Position numbers and translations under genes: made by a program. Source: Bufo bufo (Eukaryota > Chordata > Amphibia > Anura > Bufonidae). Taken from it: a stretch of 64,000 bases of DNA. The notes below the pieces were generated by a model. The model saw only the letters and a list, made by a program, of their open reading frames with translations. It had not been told where the DNA came from and did no database searches. Position 1 is the stretch's first letter; the number at the start of each line of letters is the position of its first letter. Shown piece by piece: positions 24,001 through 36,000 of the stretch. Where the stretch lies: positions 8,375,677 to 8,439,676 of the forward strand of contig NC_053397.1 of assembly GCF_905171765.1 (NCBI RefSeq), written 5' to 3'.

Positions 24001-27000
24001 GCGTGGGTAGCGAGGATGGCCCTGTACCGTCAGAATTCATGGCTTGGTCCTAATGTCACGGAACCATGAACCAGACGTACAACAAGAGATAAATGAAAAT
24101 AAGAAGGCTTTATTGAAAATAAAGCTGTAAAGCAAAAGTCCAAACGGATGGTGAAACCGAGCAGAGTCTTTGCGAAGCCAGAGGTCAGGAACCAGAAGGG
24201 TAGTCAGACGAAGCCAGGATCAGGAACCAGCAGGGTAGTCAGACGAAGCCAGGATCAGGAACCAGCAGGGTAGTCAGACGAAGCCAGGATCAGGAACCAG
24301 CAGGGTAGTCAGACGAAGCCAGGATCAGGAACCAGAAGCAGCAGCAGTCTTAGAAGCATGTGAACACAAGAGGACCAAGCAAGGAACTGAAGCCACAGAC
24401 CTCCTATATATATGAGCTAGGCATCCAGCTCCTCCCAGGGGAAGGAGGAGCCGCAGGGTGGAAGGCTACAAGAAACCCAGGACCCAAGATGGCCGCCAGC
24501 ACATGTCAAACGAAGGAGAGCAGCAAGCAGGTAAGACCATGACAATATTCTTGTACATAGGAGCAGTATTATAGTAGTTATATTCTTGTACATAGGAGCA
24601 GTATTATAGTAGTTATATTCTTGTACATAGGAGCAGTATTATAGTAGTTATAATCTTGTACATAGGAGGCAGTATTATAGTAGTTATATTCTTGTACATA
24701 GGAGCAGTATTATAGCAGTTATATTCTTGTACATAGGAGGCAGTATTATAGTAGTTATATTCTTGTACATAGGAGCAGTATTATAGTAGTTATATTCTTG
24801 TACATAGGAGCAGTATTATAGTAGTTATATTCTTGTACATAGGAGGCAGTATTATAGCAGTTATATTCTTGTACATAGGAGCAGTATTATAGCAGTTATA
24901 TCCTTGTACATAGGAGCAGTATTATAGTAGTTATATCCTTGTACATAGGAGCAGTATTATAGTAGTTATATTCTTGTACATAGGAGCAGTATTATAGTAG
25001 TTATATTCTTGTACATAGGAGGTAGTATTATAGTAGTTATATTCTTGTACATAGGAGCAGTATTATAGTAGTTATATCCTTGTACATAGGAGCAGTATTA
25101 TAGTAGTTATATTCTTGTACATAGGAGCAGTATTATAGTAGTTATATTCTTGTACATACGAACAGTATTATAGTAGTTATATTCTTGTACATAGGAGCAG
25201 TATTATAGTAGTTATATTGTACATAGGAGCAGTATTATAGTAGTTATATTCTTGTACATAGGAGCAGTATTATAGTAGTTATATTCTTGCACATAGGAGC
25301 AGTATTATAGTAGTTATATTCTTGTACATAGGAGCAGTATTATAGCAGTTATATTCTTGTACATAGGAGCAGTATTATAGTAGTTATATTCTTGTACATA
25401 GGAGCAGTATTATAGTAGTTATATTCTTGTACATAGGAGCAGTATTATAGTAGTTATATTCTTGTACATAGCAGCAGTATTATAGTAGTTATATTCTTGT
25501 ACATAGGAGCAGTATTATAGTAGTTATATTCTTGTACATAGGAGCAGTATTATAGTAGTTATATTCTTGTACATAGGAGCAGTATTATAGTAGTTATATT
25601 CTTGTACATAGGAGCAGTATTATAGTAATTATATTCTTGTACATAGGAGCAGTATTATAGTAGTTATATTCTTGTACATAGGAGCAGTATTATAGTAATT
25701 ATATTCTTGTACATAGGAGCAGTATTATAGTAGTTATATTCTTGTACATAGGAGCAGTATTATAGTAGTTATATTCTTGTACATAGGAGCAGTATTATAG
25801 TAGTTATATTCTTGTACATAGGAGCAGTATTATAGTAGTTATATCCTTGTACATAGGAGCAGTATTATAGCAGTTATATTCTTGTACATAGGAGCAGTAT
25901 TATAGTAGTTATATCCTTGTACATAGGAGCAGTATTATAGCAGTTATATTCTTGTACATAGGAGCAGTATTATAGCAGTTATATTCTTGTACATAGGAGC
26001 AGTATTATAGTAGTTATATTCTTGTACATAGGAGCAGTATTATAGTAGTTATATTCTTTTACATAGGAGCAGTATTATAGTAGTTATATTCTTGTACATA
26101 GGAGCAGTATTATAGTAGTTATATCCTTGTACATAGGAGGCAGTATTATAGTAGTTATATTCTTGTACATAGGAGCAATATTCTAGTAGTTATATTCCTG
26201 TACATAGAAGCAGAATTATAGTAGTTATATTCTTGTACATAGGAGCAGTATTATAGTAGTACATAGGAAGTAGTAATTTAGTAGTTATATTCCTGTACAT
26301 AGGAGCAGTATTATAGTAGTTATATTCTTGTACATAGGAGCAGTATTATAGTAGTTATATTCTTATACATTGGAGCAGTATTATAGTAGTAATATTCTTG
26401 TACAGAGGAGCAGTATTCTAGTAGTTATATTCTTGTACATAGGAGCAGTATTATAGTAGTTATATTCTTGTACATAGGAGCAGTATTATAGTAGTTATAT
26501 TCTTGTACATAGGAGGCAGTATTATAGTAGTTATATTCTTGTATATAGATGGCAGTATTATAGTAGTTATATTCTTGTACATAGGAGGCAGTATTATAGT
26601 AGTTATATTCTTGTACACAGGAGCAGTATTATAGTAGTTATATTCTTGTACATAGGAGCAGTATTATAGTAGTTATATTCTTGTACATAGAAGCAGTATT
26701 ATAGTTGTTATATTCTTGTACATAGGAGCAGTATTATAGTAGTTATATTCTTGTACATAGGAGGCAGTATTATAGTAGTTATATTCTTGTACATAGGAGG
26801 TAGTATTATAGTAGTTATATTCTTGTACATAGGAGCAGTATTATAGTAGTTATATTCTTGTACATAGGGGCAGTATTATATTAGTTATATTCTTATACAT
26901 AGGAGCAGTATTATAGTAGTTATATTCTTGTACATAGGAGGCAGTATTATAGTAGTTATATTCTTGTACATAGGAGGCAGTATTATAGTAGTTATATTCT

Positions 27001-30000
27001 TGTACATAGGGGCAGTATTATAGTAGTTATATTCTTGTACATAGGAGCAGTATTATAGTAGTTATATTCTTGTACATAGGAGGCAGTATTATAGTAGTTA
27101 TAGTCTTGTACATAGGGGCAGTATTATAGTAGTTATATTCTTGTACATAGGAGGCAGTATTATAGTAGTTATATTCTTGTACATAGGAGGCAGTATTATA
27201 GTAGTTATATTCTTGTACATAGGAGGCAGTATTATAGTAGTTATAGTCTTGTACATAGGGGCAGTATTATAGTAGTTATATTCTTGTAACTAGGAGGCAG
27301 TATTATAGTAGTTATATTCTTGTAACTAGGAGGCAGTATTATTGTAGAGTACTTTGACTCTACAGTATAAAAGGGTAACATTTATTTTAGGGTCTCAGCT
27401 ATATTATTTGTGGTTTGAGTAAAAGCAGAGTGCTTGGATGTCAAAGTAAGATCTAGCAGAAAAGGGAACTCAGCTTGATGTGAAAGAAGTGAAAATAATA
27501 ATCATATTTAAGATTTGACCACTTTGTTACATTTCCTAACAGAGGATAAGTTTTAAAGCTAAACCCTGCTGGTTTCTGTAGTTCCACACCAGCTCAGCCC
27601 TGTAATTTTCTGCTCATACATTCAGTCTGTTCCATTTTTTTTGTGTAATTGTCACTTTCCTGCCTAATATACAGTACATTGCAGGGATTGGAGAATAAAA
27701 ATGATCTTTAGAAGACACGTGCAATATTTAACATATGTTACGGCAGAATCCTTCAGGGCTTAATTAATCGCCGTCTCTGCATATCACTCTGCGTGGAGCG
27801 AGCCCTTTGTTTATCTCGCCGGCGTTAATGGGGTTTGATGAATAATTCCCTTTCATGTGAATATTACATGGGTGAGGTAGGAGACCTGCGTGTAGCCGTG
27901 TACAGGTTCCCCCATCCGCTGCTACAAAGCAAATTGTCGGATTGCTCGTCCTTAATTTGCTGACAGACGGCGCTGGTGCCCTCTATTTCAGAAAATGTTG
28001 TTATCCTGTCTGTCACATATTATCTGCTGGCGACAGCCGGCGACAATTACAGGACTCGTCCACCCGCTTCATTCTGTTTTATCCTTTGGTGAATTAGATT
28101 TTGTAAATCAGGTTTATTTGTTGCTTTTTTCTTGACGGCTGAAAGGTTACATTTTCACATATTCTGTCGGAGTCCATTTAAAGGGACAGCACCTTCCTCT
28201 TCTGGGACAAGGATAGGACTTTTCTATTAGGTGCCAGCTGTTCCATTCCGCAAAATACGTAATGCACACGGATGTCATTCAATTTTTTTTGGCGCATCCA
28301 TGTTTTACGGACCGCAAAATACATATGGTCTTGTGCATGAGCCCTAACTGATGGAAGTAACTGAAGTGTGAACTCAGCCTAACTAGAAATCCTCCAGTTA
28401 TCTTTTATTGGTTCTCGAAAAGCTGGGTGACTTCCAATCCGCCTGCAGTGACAGCTCGCTCGGGGGTTATTACCAGCTCCACACTTTCATGATATGGTCC
28501 ATATATCCTGCGGTTTTTCCCGTGCTGTACGGTCATATGGCATTTTCTGTTACATGTCTTATTACAGAGACATTAGTATAAATATGTGGCCCACAGAATA
28601 TTCTATGCAATTTAAAGTTAATTTTTTTTAATGATTTTCACAATAAGAGGTTCATGATCCAGATATCCCTTTATCTCTGACCACAGAAACTCCAAGCAGC
28701 TGAAGAAGGTCCCTGTGGACCGAAAAGTCTGGCTCATATATGGATAGTGGTTACCCAGCATTTAATTTCCTATAAACTGGATCATGAAAATCACTAAATA
28801 AAATTACCTTTAAATTGCAAAGAATATTCTGTGTGCCGCATATTTATACTTTTGTTTGATGACCGTCGGGTCTTTGCTGGCCCCCGGGAAGAGTAAAACA
28901 GTGTGCGGTACTCCATTCTCTAATATATTATTACAGAGACATCTGAGCGGAGATGATGTAACTTTTGGTCTGTAGATAGAATATTAACTTTGGTTCTATT
29001 TGGTTACTAGGACCCAGGTGCGTTGCTATCTCTGCCCATCTATAGCTACGCCTTACACTGTAGGGACACCCTCGGGCACCACACAGAGGCCATGCCCACC
29101 ACTTTGCCATGTGCAGGAGGCCACAGAAATGGTGATGTGCCCGATTTATGGTTTATGGTAATTAATGGGACCTCGGGAGATGGTCAGAAATGGTGTCTGT
29201 TGTTGCAATCCATCGTATCCAATGTCCGATTCACTCCAGTGTTGGAACCATGGATGGGACAATAGATCATGGACCAATCTTAGTGGTGAAAAATGTCGTG
29301 CACAGGACTAAGTCACGCGTGTTCCCTTTCCTCCATATGACTACATAACTGAGCGTATCTTCATATAAGAATCAGGTAAAGTTGGTGACAAGCACCACAG
29401 GAGCTGCGGTGGTCAGTAATTGGGGGTCTTAAAGAAGAAACACTGATTAGACTTTTAATATCTTGCCAAGTATTTGCTTTTTGGAGGGAATCCCGTTTCA
29501 TAGATGATTATATAGCAAGCCTATGTCCTAGGACTACAGAGCTCCTCATTGTCATCTGAAATTATGGTGGAGCATCTCGGTGTAATATCTCTTTAAGACT
29601 GACATGAGGGTGTGGTCTGCAGATGGTTGATATCATTGTGGGTGTGGTTAGAACTTTCCAGACTGTTACAATGTTGCAGTACCCCTTCCTGTGGTTAAAC
29701 TCTTCCTGTTGGTTGCTCCTTGACTTTGAGCAAATATGGTGGAAAAGTGTCTCTGTGACTTTAAGAGCATTTTCATTTCCTTTGAATTGTCTTCTGGGGT
29801 AATGGGTCTAACAATCCGCTTACATGAAAATACGCGGTTATAGATAAGTATATGGACTGAGAAAATCAACACCGAAAAATATTATTAAGGCCATCAATCA
29901 ACAAACAAGATTAAATCAAATGAAATATTCATCATCGTCTAGCCCTTTAAATAGTATGCAAATTGATCGGGCAGGTGTCTGAATAATTGATTACCATGAT

Positions 30001-33000
30001 AAATATTCTGAACGGCTTATTAAAGTCACAGCTTAGGAAGACAAGGAGTAGACGGTATATGGTGCAGCGGCGTGGATACAGCTGTTACATTGTATACTAT
30101 AGAGGTTGCATGGGTCGCTACCTCATGGGTGGAGTGATGGCACAGGGCTCCTACAGGCACCACCCCAGAGGAAGGGGGAGCTACTGCCCTAAAGGTCACA
30201 GCCTCCTTCTCCCCAAATTCAGATGGACCCTTAAATCTTGAGGTGGGGGGCAATAGATATGAATGGCCTCTTATATCTTGAGATGATGGGGGGGGGGGTG
30301 GATATTGATGGCTCCTTGTCTTTGGATGGAGGGGTGGATAAGGGTGGGCTAGAACCAGCAATGGGTGGTGTTTTCTTTAAGGGGCCTCCTTGACTAAAGG
30401 GTTAAGGATGTTCCCAACTACTGCAATGGGTCCATGTGATGCAGGGGCTCCAGTGGGGCCTTATGGGGGAGTCCTATCTCTGTAATGTTACCCTGAGATC
30501 TGAAGGTCCCTTCTTTACAAAATGGATGGGGGGAGAATTTTCAGGAGGATCTCCAGCGTGTGGTGGTGTGAACCAGTCCCAGGTGAGGAGAACCAGCCTG
30601 AGGATCTCATTGCCCTCCCGTCCTACAAGAGATATAGCGGGAGGGAAAGAGTTAAAAAGCATAGGAGCCGTCTGTCCTAGGATGTGGTGGCAGACAGAAG
30701 AAGAAAGGGGGAGGGGACCGTATTTTAGTTTGTGCTGATAATAACTGTCTGTTCTATGTGGACCCCAGGGTAAGTCAAAAGACGCAGAATGCAACTCTGC
30801 TTGCTGTCAGTGAATAGGAACATTCATTGTTTAGATTCAGAGACTGAAAACCTGTCATAATCTAATACTTTTTACAGGGTTTGTTACAACTGTGTCCAGT
30901 CTAGTACGTCCTCAGAGATTGGAAACCTATCCTGGCCTAATACTTTGCAGAATTTATGGTCTTAGAGGCATCAGCAACACAAATATCTTTCCTGTCCAGA
31001 TACTTTGTTACAATGTGTCGTGCAGGCAGGGGTGCGCCTAGCCTTTCTGCTGCCTGAGGCAAAAACTGAAATGGCGCCCCAATGCCAATTTCTTAACCTA
31101 ACCCCTTGCCTTCCGCCCATGGCCTTTCGGCTGCCTCGCCTGGCCTCATTGGGGGTGCACCCCTGGGTGCAGGGGTGTATCGTTGTGTCATTTTCTAGCA
31201 GCATGAAAATATTTTGCCAATGGTGAAGGACTGAAACACAAAGTTTATTAAAAAAAAGTTGCAGAAAGTTCCCTCATGCATTGATTAAGCTACTTTTTAC
31301 ATAGGATGGACGGCCTCTTTAATGAATGTGCCCCCGACCACCCCCTGCCTTTGACAATGTTTCTATTCACTGACAATCCCTGTTGTGTCTCTTCCTGTAT
31401 ATATTATGTATCATTTCTTTCTAATATTATTGCACATCATTGCGGTGCCCTCGGACCGCCCCAGTTCATCCAGTCATGTCGCGCCTCTCCCCGTGTCCTG
31501 GAATCTGAACGGTAATAATCATCTTGACATAAATTTTAATCAAGAAATTGCCTGCTCAGCCGGGTGGAAGGATGGCTGCGTTTTAGGTTATTTTATACTT
31601 TGTGACCTAGAAATATTTGACGATGTGAATTAATAAGATACTCGACCATTAGCCGAGCTCAGAACAGGGAGGACTGATGGATTATGGGCAGTGTTTTCAA
31701 GGGTCACCGTGGTCTTCAGCAGAAGATCTGAATTACTGATTTAATAGCCGCACTTTCTGTGATTGCAGGAGTTTGGATCTGATGATTATTAATGCACGGA
31801 ACTGACCGTTACTGCTTGTAAATGGCCGCGCCACAATTGCCCTTTAAGATGTTAAATGCACTTAACGGTTAATGAGCGACATTCTGTTCCAAGCAAAATT
31901 AGGGGAAGGAAGAAAAAAATGATGAAAATGTTGATTAATAAACCATCGTCTCCTGTTTGGTGCCAGATTTCAGGAGTTTCCAGCTTCTCCCAGACCATGA
32001 CCTCAATAGGAATGAATAGAAGTCCCACCAAGAATTTTCATTCCTTGGTCACAGGGTGAATGTGGGCTGTCATGTGGGTGCTCCCACCTCAATAAATGAA
32101 TCCTTTGCTTAGGGCTCATGTGCACGACCGTAGCCATTTTTGCGGTCCGCAAATTGCGGATCTGCAAAACACGGAAGCCAGCCAGGAGCCTGCCACCATT
32201 TTTTTTCACTCCTTCAGAAATGTCTTATTCCTTGTCTGCCCAAATGGACAAGAATAGGAATAGGACATGGGGCCGCGGAATGGACTCACAGATGCGGACA
32301 GTACACGGCGTGCTGTTTGCATCTTTTGCGGCCCCGTTAAAGTGAATGGGTCTGCATCCGATCTGCAAAAAATGCAGACAAAAACAACGGTCCTGTGCAT
32401 GGGCTCTTAGGTGCAGACATCCAACAGAAAGTGCAAGGGCGTGACTATAGGGCAGGCATGGCCAACCTGAGGCTCTCCAGCTGTTGTAAAACTACAATTC
32501 CCACCATGCCCTGCTGTAGGCTGATAGCTGTTGGCAGTCTGGGCATGCTGGGAGTTGTAGTTTTGCAACATCTGGAAACCCTTAGGTTGGCCATCCCTGC
32601 TATAGGGGCAACAGACACCAATTAATATATATAAAAGCAATGACTGCCCTTAGTTACTGAGGAGGAGCAGCTCTGGAGCACAAACTGCTGCTGTGACATG
32701 AATCAAAATAATGTAATTAAATACAAACATCTCCATGGTTATGTAAGAGGGTGTGGCCAACAGTGCAACATAGAAACATAGAATGTGTCGGCAGATAAGA
32801 ACCATTTGGCCCATCTAGTCTGCCCAATATACTGAATGCTATGGATAGCCCCTGGCCCTATCTTATATGAAGGATGGCCTTGTGCCTATCCCATGCATGC
32901 TTAAACCCCTTCACTGTATTTGCAGCTACCACTTCTGCAGGAAGGCTATTCCATGCATCCACTACTCTCTCAGTAAAGTAATACTTCCTTATATTACTTT

Positions 33001-36000
33001 TAAACCTTTGCCCCTCTAATTTATAACTGTGTCCTCTTGTGGTAGTTTTTCTTCTTTTAAATATGCTCTCTTCCTTTACCGAGTTGATTCCCTTTATGTA
33101 TTTAAAAGTTTCTCTCATATCCCCTCTGTCTCTTCTTTCTTCCAAGCTATACATATTAAGGTCCTTTAACCTTTCCTGGTAAGTTTTATCCTGCAATCCA
33201 TGTACTAGTTTAGTAGCTCTTCTCTGAACTCTCTCTAGAGTATCTATATCCTTCTGGAGATATGGCCTCCAGTACTGCGCACAATACTCCAAGTGAGGTC
33301 TCACCAGTGTTCTGTACAGCGGCATAAGTACTTCACTCTTTCTACTGCTTATACCTCTCCCTATACATCCAAGCATTCTGCTGGCATTTCGTGCTGCTCT
33401 ATTACATTGTCTTCCCACCTTTAAGTCTTCTGAAATAATTACTCCTAAATCCCTTTCCTCAGATACTGAGGTTAGGACTGTATCACTGATTGTATATTCT
33501 GCCCTTGGGTTTTTACGCCCCAGGTGCATTATCTTGCACTTATCCACATTAAATTTCAGTTGCCAGAGTTCTGACCATTCTTCTAGTTTTCCTAAATCCT
33601 TTTCCATTTGGCGTTTCCCTCCAGGAACATCAACATATGTATCATTTTGTCTCCCCAAAACAAAAAACATCAGAATTGTGGGCGGGGGGTCTCCTATCAG
33701 CATTGCTGTTTGATCCCTTATTGTTGCTGCGCTAATAACTGGTGCGATGATACATTTGTTGCCATAATATGACAAACTAGCCCCGCACGTTATGTTTTCT
33801 CATGTATTTGCGCCATTCTGCATCATGCAGGGTCTGTTTCATTAGCTGACCCATGGCTTTTGACCCAAAAACTGAGCACCCATTGGGAGCTTTGTTGCCG
33901 ATAGGTGAACTCGAAAACAATTTATAGTCGCCAAGAAAAAGAAAATCTGTAATGTCTTGCAATAATTGGCCCAAACTGTTGTATGTAAGGACTGTGGCGT
34001 CCTTGGCGCATTGTTGTTGTGGCAGAGGTGCCTCTTTTGTGGTGGTCGGTGCCAGATGCGGTACAGGTGCTGCTTTATATCGAACGCGTTGTTCCTTTTC
34101 ATGCTGTTAGAGCAAATTAGTTTGTAATTAGATTTATATAGCAGATAATCTCATTTACATATCCAATTAATTCTTTCTGTTCTAATTTGCTGAGGTTGAA
34201 TTCATATTAGCGCTTAAAATAAGATTGAAATTATGAAGAGACTCAAATTTCCGGAATGTGTTATATTTTGAGAATCCTCATTAATTGACATTTGCATTAT
34301 CGGCTTTTATCAGGTCACCAATTTAGTTCTTTCAGGTTATCAGTTGAACGTTGAGTGACAGGTTCAGCTCTGCTACATCTGGATGTCTCACCTTTTTCCA
34401 GAGATGGACTATAGAATACATGTAGTTACACTTCCATTTTCATGGTCCTGGTCGTGCTGTTTCCACATCAAAACAACATGTCCCAGCGGTCACAGGTAGA
34501 GGTAGAGGCAACGCAACCTCAGGGGTGCAATTATATTAAGTTTCTACCCCAGAGAGGGGGGTGAGTTGCATCCTACACAGGTGACATAAGTGTTGCATCA
34601 GCCTCCAGGCTACATTCTTTCACCAGAACATTACACACAGTATAATGTGGCAGATCCTATAATGTAGCATCACCAGATTACACAATGTAACAGAGCATCT
34701 CCTGATCATATCATTTAGCAGTTTCATCATATTACATAATGCAGCGAAATGTCACCAGATCATACAATGTAAAGCCTCATCCACACGTCAGTGTTTGGTC
34801 AGTGATTATGAGCCAAAACCAGGATTGGAGCCTCCACAGACATAAGGTGTAAGGCCTCATGCACACGAACGTGTGCTTCCCGTTGCCGTATTGCTCCGTT
34901 CCGTGTGCATTCCGCATCACGGATGCGGACTCATTCACTTCAATGGGTCCGCAAATCCGGAGATGCGGAATGGTGCGGAACGGAAGCACGGAACCGAACC
35001 CTACGGAGTGTTTCCGTGGGGTTTCGTCCTGTACTTCCGTCCTGCAAAAAGATAGAACATGTCCTATCTTTTTGCGGAACAGCCAAATCACGGACCCATT
35101 AAAGTGAATGGGTCCGCGATCCGCTGCGACTGCCCCACGGACGGTGTTCGTGCATTACGGCCCGCATTTTGCGGGCCGCAGCACGGCCACGGGGCGCACA
35201 CGTTCGTGTGCAGGAGGCATAAGGGAAAGATCTGCTCCTGTTCTGGGTTTAGGGCCGCACCGGATTTTGCCTAAAAATCTCTGATGCAAATCACTGACCA
35301 AACACTGACTGTGTGAATGAGGCATAACAAAGTGTTACCAAATCTTATGATGTAGCAGATCATACAATGTAGCAGAGTGTCACCAGATCATACAATGTAG
35401 CAGAGTGTCACCAGATCATACAATGTAGCAGATCATACAATGTAGCAGAGTGTCACCAGATCATACAATGTAGCAGAGTGTCACCAGATCATACAATGTA
35501 GCAGTGTCACCAGATCATACAATGTAGCAGAGTGTCACCAGATCATACAATGTAGCAGAGTGTCACCAGATCATACAATGTAGCAGTGTCACCAGATCAT
35601 ACAATGTAGCAGATCATACAATGTAGCAGAGTGTCACCAGATCATACAATGTAGCAGAGTGTCACCAGATCATACAATGTAGCAGAGTGTCACCAGATCA
35701 TACAATGTAGCACATCATACAATGTAGCAGAGTGTCACCAGATCATACAATGTAGCAGAGTGTCACCAGATCATACAATGTAGCAGAGTGTCACCAGATC
35801 ATACAATGTAGCAGAGTGTCACCAGATCATACAATGTAGCAGTGTCACCAGATCATACAATGTAGCACATCATACAATGTAGCAGTGTCACCAGATCATA
35901 CAATGTAGCACATCATACAATGTAGCAGTGTCACCAGATCATACAATGTAGCAGTGTCACCAGATCATACAATGTAGCAGTGTCACCAGATCATACAATG

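Larger units (their letters stand above)
19172..24544 (-). mobile_element. Full-length Ty3/gypsy chromovirus (Tf1/sushi group), 5373 bp
   Basis: Two LTRs bounded by TG and CA, a 5-bp target duplication (atatt) and one uninterrupted Gag-Pol frame with a C-terminal chromodomain define a complete element oriented right to left. The Gag resembles the sushi-ichi group in its [14 protein letters not shown] block. The two LTRs show no base difference that I could see except for one 35-bp repeat unit, so insertion appears recent. The coding frame fills nearly all internal sequence: it starts 13 bp after the 5' LTR and stops 11 bp before the 3' LTR. It may be competent, but activity cannot be judged from sequence alone. 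Confidence 0.95.

Noticed and set aside
19756..24010. Many plus-strand open frames of 60-230 codons across the gypsy interior
   Set aside because: They are antisense shadows of the 1443-aa polyprotein.
30026..30361. 111-codon minus-strand proline-rich frame
   Set aside because: Low-complexity sequence rich in C runs, with no domain or splice support.
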